Source: Phylloscopus collybita (taxonomy: Eukaryota; Chordata; Aves; Passeriformes; Phylloscopidae). From it: a stretch of DNA of 64,000 bases. Every line of letters begins with the position of its first letter. Positions within the stretch are counted from its first letter, which is position 1. The notes beneath the pieces were generated by a model. That model saw only the letters and a program-made list of their open reading frames with translations. It did not search any database and was not told where the DNA came from. Both the position numbers and the translations under genes were made by a program. Shown piece by piece: positions 60,401-63,539 of this stretch. Location: the NCBI GenBank assembly GCA_027886175.1, contig JAJNNQ010000075.1, forward strand, positions 4,691,001 through 4,755,000, read 5' to 3'.

Positions 60401-60752
60401 TTTTCTCCCCATTCAAAAACCTGCCTTCTGGATAGAGTCATTGTTACCTCTCCTATCAATGTATTGGAAGCTTCACTTCAGTGATGCACATGAAATCCCT
60501 TGAGGCACAGAAATGACTGATACCAGGATAGTACAACATGAGCTGTAATTACATTTTTTCTTAAACTCTCTCACAGTTGTGTAGGTGCTGGTTAATTTTT
60601 CCACCAACAACTCTTAGGTTAAGGATTTCTTCTCTTCAGCTGAGAAGCATCTCATAAATAATACTCATGATACTGGTTTGTCTGTTCTCCCCTACCAGGG
60701 TCCCCGTGGTGTACCTGGTATCCCTGGACCACAGGGGCCTCCTGGCCAGGAT
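196..60752 (+). CDS. COL22A1: Type XXII collagen alpha-1 chain, partial (26 internal triple-helix exons)
   Basis: Twenty-six exons with AG/GT-type borders (one GC donor) join in phase 0 into 456 residues of Gly-X-Y repeat with short interruptions. Order and lengths follow human COL22A1 as I remember it, exon for exon. Landmarks are the [10 protein letters not shown] start, the EGLKGE interruption, [18 protein letters not shown], the T-x-x-FTPHPR-x-P interruption, the GKGK(E/D)GE two-residue break and GIGLPGPPG. Type XXII is a FACIT collagen of tissue junctions such as the myotendinous junction (family knowledge). It has N-terminal VWA and TSPN domains, which lie upstream of this window, and a C-terminal part that lies downstream. 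COL7A1, COL21A1 and COL28A1 were considered; their interruptions do not fit. The introns (0.36-12.8 kb) are small compared with the very large human locus. No promoter or polyadenylation site for this gene lies here. Confidence 0.93.
250..1489 (+). other. Intron, no feature recognised
   Basis: AT-rich intron sequence of 1.24 kb. I see no repeat family, conserved block or coding signal in it. A T-rich stretch lies near 396-418. Confidence 0.8.
1490..1543 (+). CDS. COL22A1: COL22A1 exon b (54 nt)
   Basis: Encodes [18 protein letters not shown]. Acceptor ...CTCTTTACAG, donor GTAAGC. Aligns with human GRPGPSGVAGPQGEK region, which I recall as one triplet shorter. The following intron is the longest in the window (12.85 kb) and hosts the antisense accessory block. 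Confidence 0.93.
1544..2359 (+). other. Intron, no feature recognised
   Basis: Unremarkable AT-rich intron sequence between exon b and the first CR1 fragment of the accessory block. Nothing supported. Confidence 0.75.
2360..2790 (+). mobile_element. CR1 LINE fragments at left edge of accessory block
   Basis: Two CR1 pieces on the + strand. About 2360-2435 resembles the CR1 3' segment (ggatggggcc..gcaacctgatctagtg..ggctggaacc). About 2440-2790 is an internal/3'-middle segment (gcagtgctccaggctggggg, gtggccagcaggagcagagc, tgggcactggggaggc). The second piece stops abruptly where the LTR-like segment begins near 2800. Homologous CR1 sequence recurs at 7690-8045 and 12770-13130, so it is a likely recombination substrate for the tandem duplication. 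Confidence 0.85.
2802..3284 (-). mobile_element. LTR-like segment downstream of copy A
   Basis: About 480 bp. Read on the minus strand it begins TGTCAGTACTGC directly after a purine tract (GAGGAAGGA, plus 3285-3293) that looks like a retroviral polypurine tract, and it ends near ...TTTGCACA. It carries AATAAA (minus; plus 2854-2859) close to its 3' end, as expected for an LTR R/U5 region. A diverged counterpart lies at 8053-8533, in the same relation to copy B. No paired 5' LTR and no clear target-site duplication were found. It could instead be ordinary 3' untranslated sequence of the antisense gene. The 3' boundary is approximate. Confidence 0.5.
3427..5705 (-). pseudogene. Antisense two-exon gene, copy A: unrecognised acidic protein, interrupted by one stop codon
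   Basis: Exon 1 is 5631-5705 (ATG at 5705, 25 codons, starts [11 protein letters not shown]). The intron is 5341-5630, with donor CAG|GTGAGG and acceptor TTCTCCTGCTTCCCACAG. Exon 2 is 5340-3427. The only inactivating lesion I see is TGA at 5004-5002, where copy B has AGA; from there the frame is open again for over 500 codons to the natural stop at 3427. Relative to copy B it is 15 nt longer in exon 2, and all indels I see keep frame. A shorter product starting after the stop (ATG at 4977) is possible. The downstream LTR-like segment keeps an AATAAA. I do not recognise the family. Its 5' flank has taken a solo LTR (6275-6730). Functional status is unknown; 'pseudogene' rests on the single stop. 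Confidence 0.6.
5341..5630 (-). other. Intron of antisense copy A
   Basis: Predicted 290-nt intron with consensus donor GTGAGG and pyrimidine-rich acceptor. It is almost identical to the matching interval in copy B (10582-10871), although introns normally drift faster than exons. Its presence shows that the copies are not processed retrocopies. Confidence 0.6.
5706..5971 (-). other. 5' leader of copy A with conserved overlapping upstream ORF
   Basis: Minus-strand leader with short imperfect repeats of a GCAGCAGCTCTC-like unit (about 5745-5815). An ATG at 5971 opens a 114-codon frame different from MSKRQ; it overlaps exon 1 and ends just inside the intron (...CCPGGDR). In copy B the same frame is open from an ATG at 11191 for 107 codons. 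It may be a regulatory upstream ORF or chance. Confidence 0.3.
5972..6270 (-). other. Diverged 5' flank of copy A
   Basis: Similar to 11210-11490 upstream of copy B but clearly more diverged than the coding core. It is pyrimidine-rich on the + strand. The TATA-like string present in copy B is altered here (catgtagaaag). No feature is confidently assigned. Confidence 0.4.
6275..6730 (-). mobile_element. Solo LTR-like insertion in 5' flank of copy A
   Basis: A 456-bp block absent from the matching place in copy B, where the sequence runs uninterrupted through aaaagacaataaaa (11484-11497). It is flanked by gaca at 6271-6274 and 6731-6734, which fits a 4-bp target-site duplication. On the minus strand it begins TGTAGAAATGCACCCCCC and ends ...GAACCCTAATATC, so the canonical CA end is not intact. 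It has no internal coding region and was inserted after the tandem duplication. Confidence 0.7.
6735..8050 (+). mobile_element. CR1 LINE fragment, ORF2 (reverse transcriptase) part through 3'-middle
   Basis: Begins in the endonuclease/RT linker region (attaacaacaaag.agtgacaagg). It runs through the RT start (gaactgcaggcctgtgagcc, tctggagcagatcc, agcaaagcctttgactctgt) to the middle 3' part (ggaaaggccctcggggtgct, gtggccagcaggagcag). Numerous stops and frameshifts make it inactive. It separates the two antisense gene copies and is probably the hybrid junction left by CR1-CR1 unequal crossing-over. Confidence 0.88.
8053..8533 (-). mobile_element. LTR-like segment downstream of copy B
   Basis: Counterpart of 2802-3284, starting TGTCAGCACTGC on the minus strand after the same purine tract (GAGGAAGGA). 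It is noticeably diverged from the copy A segment, roughly a quarter to a third of sites by eye with indels. The polyadenylation hexamer is AATACA here (plus 8105-8110) instead of AATAAA. The same abrupt junction with CR1 on the left shows that it was duplicated with the locus, not inserted independently. Confidence 0.5.
8683..10946 (-). CDS. Antisense two-exon gene, copy B: intact unrecognised acidic protein, 657 aa
   Basis: Exon 1 is 10872-10946 (25 codons, ATG with A at -3); exon 2 is 8683-10581. The 290-nt intron has donor CAG|GTGAGG and acceptor CTGCTTCCCACAG, and both exons join in phase 0. Roughly residues 26-290 are rich in Pro, Arg, Ser and Thr. About 292-394 and 479-574 are two diverged copies of one segment (shared: ELRS, EEEELP, GE.DS, DEG..E, P..T..SA). 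A Glu-rich helix-like stretch ([19 protein letters not shown]) lies near 435-455. The C-terminus is basic and amphipathic ([18 protein letters not shown]). I see no signal peptide, membrane segment or enzymatic motif. GC content is high compared with the surrounding intron. It is nested antisense in COL22A1. Coding is supported by frame-preserving indels between copies and by conserved splice sites. Function unknown; it could be a captured host gene in an LTR element. Confidence 0.62.
10582..10871 (-). other. Intron of antisense copy B
   Basis: 290-nt intron matching 5341-5630 nearly base for base, with the same donor and acceptor. See the copy B entry for the join. Confidence 0.6.
11394..11404 (-). 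promoter_or_regulatory. Possible TATA-like element upstream of copy B
   Basis: Minus strand reads TTTCTATATAGAG about 450 nt upstream of the exon 1 ATG. Copy A has lost the TATATA core at the matching place. This is a motif match only; no start-site evidence is available from sequence. Confidence 0.2.
11491..12420 (+). mobile_element. CR1 LINE fragment, ORF2 part, right of copy B
   Basis: Homologous to 6735-7680 (same start and RT-region landmarks). It continues across an inserted solo LTR into 12750-13590. Frames are broken, so it is inactive. Confidence 0.88.
12421..12749 (-). mobile_element. Solo LTR inserted in CR1
   Basis: A 329-bp element with terminal TG...CA on the minus strand (starts TGTGGGCCTGATATTTCTGA, ends CCAAGTGTGACA). 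It has a TATA-like CTTATAAAGG (plus near 12510-12519) and AATAAA (plus near 12485-12490). It interrupts CR1 sequence that is continuous at the homologous position near 7665-7680. The target-site duplication is short or eroded (ggg on both sides). No internal retroviral genes. Confidence 0.8.
12750..13590 (+). mobile_element. CR1 LINE 3' portion, complete to its 3' end
   Basis: Continues 11491-12420 after the solo LTR. It passes through gtggccagcaggagcaggg and the 3' UTR (gacaggacaagagaaaatg) to the characteristic end cccttccaacccaaatcatt then ctatgatgctctga. The stretch 12770-13130 is the third copy of the CR1 segment that borders both LTR-like units on their left. Confidence 0.88.
13591..14394 (+). 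other. Intron, no feature recognised
   Basis: AT-rich intron sequence between the CR1 3' end and exon c. Nothing else is supported. Confidence 0.75.
14395..14430 (+). CDS. COL22A1: COL22A1 exon c (36 nt)
   Basis: Encodes [12 protein letters not shown]. Acceptor TTTCCCTGCAG, donor GTAAGA. Corresponds to human GDVGPAGPPGVPGS (from memory), leading into the first interruption. Confidence 0.93.
14431..15895 (+). other. Intron, no feature recognised
   Basis: Intron sequence with homopolymer A and T runs (for example 15248-15265) and no recognised repeat family. Confidence 0.75.
15896..15925 (+). CDS. COL22A1: COL22A1 exon d (30 nt), interruption exon
   Basis: Encodes [10 protein letters not shown], a non-collagenous break followed by EGLKGEE. 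Acceptor TTCTATTGCAG, donor GTAAGA. Human counterpart from memory: VVQQEGLKGEQ. This tiny exon is the second strong anchor for COL22A1. Confidence 0.9.
15926..16804 (+). other. Intron with short (TA)n tract
   Basis: Contains a short TA microsatellite around 16308-16322. The 3' end just before exon e is A-rich rather than pyrimidine-rich. Confidence 0.75.
16805..16858 (+). CDS. COL22A1: COL22A1 exon e (54 nt)
   Basis: Encodes [18 protein letters not shown]. The acceptor context (A-run, then cccaaactgTAG) is weak in pyrimidines; donor GTAAGT. Human: GAPGPRGHQGAPGPPGAR. Confidence 0.92.
16859..17766 (+). other. Intron, no feature recognised
   Basis: No repeat family or conserved signal recognised. 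Confidence 0.75.
17767..17820 (+). CDS. COL22A1: COL22A1 exon f (54 nt)
   Basis: Encodes [18 protein letters not shown]. Acceptor ...GGCTTTTAAAG, donor GTGAGT. Human: GPIGPEGRDGPPGLQGLR. Confidence 0.93.
17821..18436 (+). other. Intron, no feature recognised
   Basis: Sequence between exon f and the antisense CR1; nothing recognised. Confidence 0.7.
18437..19280 (-). mobile_element. CR1 LINE, 3' part, antisense orientation
   Basis: Starts with the reverse complement of the CR1 3' end (cacagaatcagaatatgctg, ggttggaaggcacc). It runs through ggagaggaatgttaat-like and 3' UTR landmarks such as ctgggcagcctattccaatg and gaaaagccttttcctgat. It is the longest antisense CR1 in the window and is 5' truncated. 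The right boundary is approximate. Confidence 0.9.
19281..22794 (+). other. Intron with ATG microsatellite
   Basis: 3.5 kb of intron. A short (ATG)n/(GAT)n repeat lies at about 20918-20938. No other repeat family is confidently recognised. Confidence 0.7.
22795..23215 (+). mobile_element. CR1 LINE 3' fragment
   Basis: Sense-oriented, 5' truncated. Landmarks are ctgaggggggaccttgtcag, caatgggacaagaggaatgg, ggttggaccagatgatctgc and ccttccaacctgacc, ending in a repeated gattctgtgattct tail. Confidence 0.9.
23216..24948 (+). other. Intron with first copy of a 70-bp direct repeat
   Basis: Contains 24030-24098, nearly identical to 25132-25200 on the other side of exon g. Otherwise nothing recognised. 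Confidence 0.7.
24030..24098 (+). repeat. Direct repeat, left copy
   Basis: tttacaatactccacttgta and following bases match 25132-25200 with about four mismatches over some 65 bases. The copies lie 1.1 kb apart and flank exon g. Not a family I recognise. Confidence 0.85.
24949..25002 (+). CDS. COL22A1: COL22A1 exon g (54 nt)
   Basis: Encodes [18 protein letters not shown]. Acceptor GAACATGCAG, donor GTAAGT. Human: GKKGDMGPPGIPGLLGLQ. Confidence 0.93.
25132..25200 (+). repeat. Direct repeat, right copy
   Basis: Partner of 24030-24098, ending in agaaatcttaatgattcagt. It lies 130 bp downstream of exon g. Confidence 0.85.
25201..26204 (+). other. Intron, no feature recognised
   Basis: Nothing recognised in this 1-kb stretch. 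Confidence 0.7.
26205..26350 (-). mobile_element. CR1 3'-end fragment, antisense
   Basis: Reverse complement of a CR1 3' end: agaatcatagaatattctga, tttgaaggaactcataagga and tcaagtccagctcctggccc. Short and degraded. A T-rich run follows at 26395-26432. Confidence 0.8.
26351..27354 (+). other. Intron, no feature recognised beyond T-rich run
   Basis: T-rich low-complexity sequence at 26395-26432; otherwise unremarkable. Confidence 0.7.
27355..27405 (+). mobile_element. CR1 3' terminal remnant
   Basis: gggtcccttccaacccagga followed by gtttctgtgattctatgg, the CR1 3' terminus. Only about 50 bases remain recognisable. Confidence 0.75.
27406..29254 (+). other. Intron, no feature recognised
   Basis: 1.85 kb of AT-rich intron; no repeat family recognised. 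Confidence 0.7.
29255..29455 (+). mobile_element. CR1 3' fragment
   Basis: Sense CR1: gattggatataaggaaaaaa, atcaggctgcccagggaact, ggttggactcgaggatctca and ttttccaaccataatgattc. 5' truncated. Confidence 0.85.
29456..33353 (+). other. Intron, no feature recognised
   Basis: 3.9 kb of AT-rich intron. A short AT repeat (aatatttaatatttaatatt) lies near 32610-32632. Nothing else supported. Confidence 0.7.
33354..33404 (+). repeat. T51 homopolymer
   Basis: Fifty-one consecutive T, preceded by tgtttttttgggg and followed directly by CAG. On the minus strand it is an A51 run. It may be a poly(A) tail of an antisense retrocopy, a slippage product, or partly an assembly artefact. Confidence 0.95.
33405..33778 (+). 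other. Intron end with decoy acceptor
   Basis: A good-looking acceptor (tgtttccctgcag, ending 33692) lies 86 nt before the true exon but leads quickly to an in-frame stop. The real acceptor is at 33778. Confidence 0.6.
33779..33832 (+). CDS. COL22A1: COL22A1 exon h (54 nt)
   Basis: Encodes [18 protein letters not shown]. Acceptor CCTCTCCTGCAG, donor GTAAGA. Human: GPPGPPGVPGPPGPGGSP. Confidence 0.94.
33833..34193 (+). other. Intron, no feature recognised
   Basis: Shortest intron in the window, 361 nt. Nothing recognised. Confidence 0.8.
34194..34247 (+). CDS. COL22A1: COL22A1 exon i (54 nt)
   Basis: Encodes [18 protein letters not shown]. Acceptor TTTCATTTCTCAG, donor GTAAGT. Human: GLPGEIGFPGKPGPPGPT. 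Confidence 0.94.
34248..35217 (+). other. Intron, no feature recognised
   Basis: 0.97 kb; nothing recognised. Confidence 0.75.
35218..35271 (+). CDS. COL22A1: COL22A1 exon j (54 nt) with GC donor
   Basis: Encodes [18 protein letters not shown]. Acceptor ...CCTCTTGTTTAG. The donor is AAAAG|GCAAGT, a GC-AG intron with an otherwise perfect consensus, and no GT lies at the position required by the triplet phase. Human: GPPGKDGPNGPPGPPGTK. Confidence 0.92.
35272..36447 (+). other. Intron (GC-AG), no other feature recognised
   Basis: 1.18 kb intron starting GC; no repeats recognised. Confidence 0.75.
36448..36501 (+). CDS. COL22A1: COL22A1 exon k (54 nt)
   Basis: Encodes [18 protein letters not shown]. 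Acceptor GTTCCCTGCAG, donor GTAAGA. Human: GEPGERGEDGLPGKPGLR. Confidence 0.94.
36502..36902 (+). other. Intron, no feature recognised
   Basis: 401 nt; nothing recognised. Confidence 0.8.
36903..36938 (+). CDS. COL22A1: COL22A1 exon l (36 nt), tandem donors
   Basis: Encodes [12 protein letters not shown]. The end of the exon and start of the intron form a direct duplication gtgagcag|gtgagcag, giving two candidate 5' splice sites 8 nt apart; only the downstream one keeps frame. The human exon I recall is 45 nt (GEIGEQGLAGRPGEK), one triplet longer. Confidence 0.92.
36939..37084 (+). other. Intron, no feature recognised
   Basis: Short stretch before a CR1 terminus; nothing recognised. Confidence 0.7.
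37085..37127 (+). mobile_element. CR1 3' terminal remnant
   Basis: Contains acaggtcttttccgacctta followed by atgattctc, the end of a CR1, directly abutting the LTR-like block on its right. Confidence 0.7.
37128..37687 (-). mobile_element. Solo LTR-like element
   Basis: About 560 bp with TG...CA ends on the minus strand (TGTCAAAATTCAGAGG to ACTTGTAGTCTTATTCCGTCA-type end, last bases CCGTCA). It has a TATA-like GATATAAGAAG near its 5' end and AATAAA about 40 nt before its 3' end. No target-site duplication is visible and no coding region is present. Assignment is from structure only. Confidence 0.6.
37688..38109 (+). other. Intron, no feature recognised
   Basis: Nothing recognised. Confidence 0.7.
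38110..38252 (+). mobile_element. CR1 3' end
   Basis: Well-preserved sense CR1 terminus: gacagattggatgcatcact, ccctgcccatggcagggggc, ggggtcccttccaacccaaa and ccattctatgattcca. Confidence 0.92.
38253..39167 (+). other. Intron, no feature recognised
   Basis: Nothing recognised. Confidence 0.7.
39168..39230 (+). CDS. COL22A1: COL22A1 exon m (63 nt)
   Basis: Encodes 21 residues, [13 protein letters not shown] then PRGEKGDQ. Acceptor TCTTATTTTCAG, donor GTGAGT. The human exon is also 21 residues and ends RGEKGDQ; the shared unusual length supports orthology. Confidence 0.94.
39231..40270 (+). other. Intron with CR1 terminal remnant
   Basis: A degraded sense CR1 3' end lies at about 39875-39935 (catggcaggggtttgaacct, ggtaccttccaaccccaaaa). 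Otherwise nothing recognised. Confidence 0.7.
40271..40324 (+). CDS. COL22A1: COL22A1 exon n (54 nt) with Gly-to-Ala triplet break
   Basis: Encodes [18 protein letters not shown]. The tenth residue, expected to be triplet Gly, is Ala (gca). Human: GEKGELGLPGLKGDRGEK (from memory). Acceptor CTGCATTTAG, donor GTAAGT. The frame is otherwise intact, so this is a substitution, not a frameshift. Confidence 0.93.
40325..41544 (+). other. Intron, no feature recognised
   Basis: 1.22 kb; nothing recognised. Confidence 0.75.
41545..41586 (+). CDS. COL22A1: COL22A1 exon o (42 nt)
   Basis: Encodes [14 protein letters not shown], fourteen residues ending off-register as in human [14 protein letters not shown]. 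Acceptor CTCTCTCCAG; donor GTAAGTAAG (two overlapping GTAAG). Confidence 0.94.
41587..42412 (+). other. Intron, no feature recognised
   Basis: Nothing recognised before the LTR-like block. Confidence 0.7.
42413..42905 (-). mobile_element. Degraded solo LTR (endogenous retrovirus type)
   Basis: The + strand begins tgtcatggtttaggaatgg, the reverse complement of the ...AAACCATGACA terminus common in avian LTRs. It continues with a pyrimidine/C-rich block and ttgggataagaacaatttat, matching the AATAAA/U5 side in reverse. The far end near 42900 is approximate. No viral coding sequence. Confidence 0.6.
42906..43466 (+). other. Intron, no feature recognised
   Basis: Nothing recognised. Confidence 0.7.
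43467..43499 (+). CDS. COL22A1: COL22A1 exon p (33 nt), non-collagenous interruption
   Basis: Encodes [11 protein letters not shown] with no Gly at all. Acceptor TTCTATTTCAG, donor GTAAGT. Human: TSLFTPHPRMP, eight of eleven identical from memory. This is the most diagnostic exon in the window: without it the gene could be any FACIT-like collagen. Confidence 0.95.
43500..44874 (+). other. Intron, no feature recognised
   Basis: A TA run lies near 44001-44012; otherwise nothing recognised. Confidence 0.7.
44875..45345 (+). mobile_element. CR1 LINE 3' fragment
   Basis: Sense CR1: aatggccagcaggtcgaggg, aagtgctgcatccagctctg, caaatccagaggaggccaca, ttggatggggcttcaagaga and ttaaggtcccttccccccca, ending with the terminal accattttatgaatc. 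Confidence 0.92.
45346..46926 (+). other. Intron, no feature recognised
   Basis: 1.58 kb, AT-rich; nothing recognised. Confidence 0.7.
46927..46980 (+). CDS. COL22A1: COL22A1 exon q (54 nt)
   Basis: Encodes [18 protein letters not shown]; restarts the triple helix after the FTPHPR interruption. Acceptor TTTTGTATCAG, donor GTGAGT. Human: GEQGPKGEKGDPGLPGEP. Confidence 0.94.
46981..47459 (+). other. Intron, no feature recognised
   Basis: 479 nt; nothing recognised. Confidence 0.8.
47460..47513 (+). CDS. COL22A1: COL22A1 exon r (54 nt)
   Basis: Encodes [18 protein letters not shown]. Acceptor CTGTTTTTCAG, donor GTAAGA. Confidence 0.94.
47514..48711 (+). other. Intron with (CAA)n-rich low-complexity tract
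   Basis: A-rich CAA/CAAA simple sequence at 48060-48165. Otherwise nothing recognised. Confidence 0.8.
48712..48765 (+). CDS. COL22A1: COL22A1 exon s (54 nt)
   Basis: Encodes [18 protein letters not shown]. Acceptor CTTTCTGCACAG, donor GTGAGT. Confidence 0.94.
48766..49814 (+). other. Intron, no feature recognised beyond A-rich tract
   Basis: A-rich run (repeated aaaaaaacctg units) at 49603-49645. Nothing else recognised. Confidence 0.7.
49815..50205 (+). mobile_element. CR1 LINE 3' fragment
   Basis: Sense CR1: ttgctcagcctggagaagag, ggctccagggagatcttaga, cactggcacaggttacccag, agctggtctagtggaaggtg and ggtcccttccaacccaaatc, with tail tatgattctatga. Confidence 0.92.
50206..50827 (+). other. 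Intron end containing CA microsatellite
   Basis: (CA)n of about 12-13 units at 50784-50808, ending 19 nt before exon t. Confidence 0.9.
50784..50808 (+). repeat. (CA)n microsatellite beside splice acceptor
   Basis: Roughly 12 CA units sit at about -44 to -20 relative to exon t, in the branch-point/polypyrimidine zone. Only ttcatttttcttaaaacag separates them from the exon. Confidence 0.95.
50828..50881 (+). CDS. COL22A1: COL22A1 exon t (54 nt)
   Basis: Encodes [18 protein letters not shown]. Acceptor TTTTTCTTAAAACAG preceded by a CA repeat; donor GTAAGT. Human: GAPGHVGAPGPSGPPGSV. Confidence 0.93.
50882..52428 (+). other. Intron, no feature recognised
   Basis: 1.55 kb; nothing recognised. 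Confidence 0.7.
52429..52482 (+). CDS. COL22A1: COL22A1 exon u (54 nt)
   Basis: Encodes [18 protein letters not shown]. Acceptor TTCTCTCCAG, donor GTGAGT. Human: GAPGLRGTPGKDGERGEK. Confidence 0.94.
52483..54152 (+). other. Intron, no feature recognised
   Basis: 1.67 kb; nothing recognised. Confidence 0.7.
54153..54257 (+). CDS. COL22A1: COL22A1 exon v (105 nt)
   Basis: Longest exon here: 35 residues starting [19 protein letters not shown] and ending [11 protein letters not shown]. The GKGKEGE two-residue break matches human GKGKDGE. Acceptor CTCTTCTACAG, donor GTAAGT. Confidence 0.94.
54258..54690 (+). other. Intron, no feature recognised
   Basis: 433 nt; nothing recognised. Confidence 0.8.
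54691..54735 (+). CDS. COL22A1: COL22A1 exon w (45 nt)
   Basis: Encodes [15 protein letters not shown]. Acceptor GCCACTTTAG, donor GTGAGC. Human: GLRGSPGLPGPLGTK. In my memory of the human protein a Cys-containing segment follows directly; here the next exon resumes Gly-X-Y. Confidence 0.93.
55879..55914. repeat. Perfect 36-bp palindrome
   Basis: Two 18-bp arms with no spacer, centred between 55896 and 55897 (arms read tttctatcatgcttctat and its exact reverse complement). It could form a cruciform or an RNA hairpin. No association with a known repeat family is evident. Confidence 0.97.
56510..56597 (+). mobile_element. CR1 3' terminal fragment
   Basis: Sense CR1 terminus resembling 29340-29450; ends in cttggtgattctgtga. 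Confidence 0.82.
56922..56999 (+). CDS. COL22A1: COL22A1 exon x (78 nt)
   Basis: Encodes 26 residues, [16 protein letters not shown] then [10 protein letters not shown]. The GIGLPGPP imperfection matches human GIGVAGPP. Acceptor CCTTTATTTCAG, donor GTAAGT. Confidence 0.94.
57000..59756 (+). other. Intron with A-rich low complexity
   Basis: 2.76 kb. A/CAAA-rich tracts lie at 58455-58495 and 58565-58612. No repeat family recognised. Confidence 0.7.
59757..59792 (+). CDS. COL22A1: COL22A1 exon y (36 nt), weak donor
   Basis: Encodes [12 protein letters not shown]. Acceptor TCTCTTTGTAG. The donor CTG|GTACAG departs from consensus at +4 and +5. Human: [12 protein letters not shown], confirming the end position. 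Confidence 0.88.
59793..60698 (+). other. Intron, no feature recognised
   Basis: 0.9 kb; nothing recognised. Confidence 0.75.
60699..60752 (+). CDS. COL22A1: COL22A1 exon z (54 nt), last exon in window
   Basis: Encodes [18 protein letters not shown]. Acceptor CCCTACCAG, donor GTAAGT. Human: GSRGLPGFPGPQGPAGRD. The next expected exon (GAPGNPGERG-like) is not found in the remaining 3.2 kb. Confidence 0.94.
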
Positions 60753-61599
60753 GTAAGTAAAATAAAAGTGTAAGTGCTCAAAGAAATTTGTCAGTGCTTG
60801 GGTCTAATTTCCTTAAAAATTTGTGCTGATAATCAGCTGCAGTCACTGAATGTTACTAGGATTGTCCAAGGGACCTGATTTGCAGAAGTGGAGCTCTTAC
60901 AACTTAGGATGCCAAAAGGGAGAATAGCTGGAACAAGGAGGTTTGCTTCAAGGAAAGTGGGGCACTTCACCACTGAACCATTTTAAAATGACACTGGAGA
61001 AGGGACTTGGCAGCATACACTAGCAAAAAATCCCAGACTGGAAAAGGATGGTGGTTAGACTCTCTAGGAACTTCCTAGAATCCATTGAGATAAATACCCT
61101 CTCTGTTAAAACAGGGCCACAGCTGTTAAGAAGTTCTCTATGAGTTTGTTTTGCTGCTGCTATTGTGCATGTTTGAGGACATTTTAACCTCTTGGTGCGT
61201 TGTCCTCACACTGTCTCAGTGGTGAGTCATGGAACTGAGGAATAGAGAGGAACATGGCAGACTCACAGCTGGAAAGCTGGCTCCTCTCTGCCTGGTTCTG
61301 CTTCAGTGCTGCATCAGAAAGAGAATTTTTTTTCCTCTGTGATGTGGAAACCAGTCCTCTGAAGGAGGCTCTGAAGATTTTGAAGGGCTTGGTTTTTGGG
61401 TTTGAGGGAACACTGTGGGGAGGGAGAAATGACCTCATAACTCTGCTTGTCAGTGCAGCTCCATGTCAGAAATGGGTACCAGCTCTCACCAACTCCAGAG
61501 CAGCATTTTCAACCCTAGTGTGGCTTTATTGGCATCCATCAGGTGGACCAAAGGGGGTACTTTCCTGTGGAAAGAAGGTCTTATTTTCCTCCCACCTAC
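60753..61599 (+). other. Intron, no feature recognised
   Basis: Nothing recognised. Confidence 0.7.
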
Positions 61600-61765
61600 T
61601 TATTGCCCAGAGAAGCTGTGGATGCCCCATCCCTGGAAGGGGGCCAGGCTGGATGGGGCTCTGAGCAACCTGTTCTAGTGCAAGGTGTCCCTGGCACAGA
61701 TTTGGAACTAGATTATTTTTCTGGTCCCTTCCAACCCAAACATTCAAATATTCTATGACTCCATA
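61600..61765 (+). mobile_element. CR1 3' end
   Basis: Sense CR1: tgtggatgccccatccctgg, aggctggatggggctctgag, cctgttctagtgcaaggtgt and ggtcccttccaacccaaaca, ending in tattctatgactcc. Confidence 0.92.
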
Positions 61766-63539
61766 CATTGTCACAAGACAAATGATTAAGCCAGGATTTT
61801 CTTTCACAGCCCATGATAGTTGAAATGATCCCTTCTGTCCCTGAGCAGCCAGAGATTTGGGATTGATTGTGTCCTGCTGCTTGTCCCTAGATCTCATCAC
61901 CTTGCCTCAGATGTTTGAAATTTTTAATTGAGGTGTTTTGAACAGGAGATAGGATAGATGGGTTTATTAGACTGTACTGTGTGAGGAGAGTGCCTGAGGC
62001 AGCTTTTTGGAGTCTAACTCTGTTCAGATCACCATTGGCTGATCACCTCTTGGAGATGCATCACTAAGGTCTTTACATTTTTCTTTTCCCTGCAGAAAAT
62101 TAACCAAACACAACCATCCCTCAGGCTACTTATAAAACACATTCTATTACACTCACTGCTTTAATTGCAGTCTATATGTCTTTCAGAACCTTTCAGTATT
62201 GTCTGATCACCTGTTAAACCATTCTATCTGTGTTTCAGGAGGTATAATTGGAGGTACAGGGCACATTCCAACATTTCTTGGTGTGTCAGTAGGGATAACC
62301 TATTTTGACAAGATCATGCATTTGCAGTTTTCTCATCTCTATCTTTATTTAACTAGAATAAGGAACTTTTTTGTTCTGCTTCTGCACTCTTGTATGTCAA
62401 TGCAGTGTTCTTGTATCCTCTGAAACATGTCCATTTTTGTACTCTGCTGTGTTCAAACAGGATATCATTGGATAGGAAAGCTCCAGTTTGAATTGCTAAT
62501 ATGAATTTGCCGTGCAACTCCCAAGCCATGCAGTGTCAGCTGCCTGAATGACTTGCCTCAGTGTCTTGTATTTTGCTGTGTATTTGCAAATGTATTCCAT
62601 ATTTTTTTCTGGGACTGAAAAGTTCTTTTAAATCATATTTACATATATCAAGTTGCTCTCTGAATTATTTTTCCAGTTGCAAACTCATCAGATGCTTGTG
62701 GAGGTGTCTGCTAGTAGTTGCATTCTCTGATATAGCAAATCAGATTTACAACTGCATTTGGGGAGGTGAAAGAGTCAATACTCCTTTTGCAATAGCTTTG
62801 GCCAGAATTCTCTCCCACTGGGGAATAAATTGGATTTTTTACATGACTACATTCCAGATGTTTTCTGGTCCCCTAAAAGCATGTGTCATATTTTTTTGGA
62901 ATAGCCCAAAGTCACCTTCTGAAATATCTGTTGGCTACCCAATCTAATTTCTCAGAGTTCTCAGAGCAGTGTCTTGTTTTATTAAAATTTAGGTTTTGAA
63001 AACACTTGCTGAGGTTTACAGTACAATTGGGCTGCTTTGGCCTTGTTCTTAGCTCTTAGCAAAAGCTTTGCTATTTGTTTGTCCTCTAGAGTTCATTATG
63101 TCCATAAATCCCTATAAATTATCTTTTTCTGTGACAAAGCTGGGACATGTTGTCTTCTTCCATGTATATAATTTTATTGTCTTTAAATCTGCATTTTTTT
63201 TTCTGATCAACCAAAGCTCCAATTCTTAAAGCCTGAAAAGTGCTCTTTTTAGGTCTTTTTCCCCAATAATATGACTAATTTTTTCCATAACAGACCTACT
63301 ACACATTGTGCCTACTTTAAGGACCTCAGTCACATTAAAAATTTACTTTCTCTTGCTTTTGGGGAAAAAAAATCAAAATCACATTTTAATCTGGCAGTAT
63401 TCCTGTATCAGGCATTAAAATAGTGTAGCCTGAAGTACCTTCTGTCAGAGAAGTTGGCCAATCTCCTAGTCTGAGAATTATAGAAAAGTATTTCTGTGCT
63501 CAGTGATGCTATATGCAGTGCTGTATCCTCCAGCTGCTG
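61766..63539 (+). other. Intron, no feature recognised
   Basis: 1.8 kb, AT-rich; nothing recognised. Confidence 0.7.

Noticed and set aside
196..60752. COL7A1, COL21A1 or COL28A1 as the host gene
   Set aside because: Their interruption sequences as I remember them do not match, whereas FTPHPR, EGLKGE and GKGK(E/D)GE together fit type XXII.
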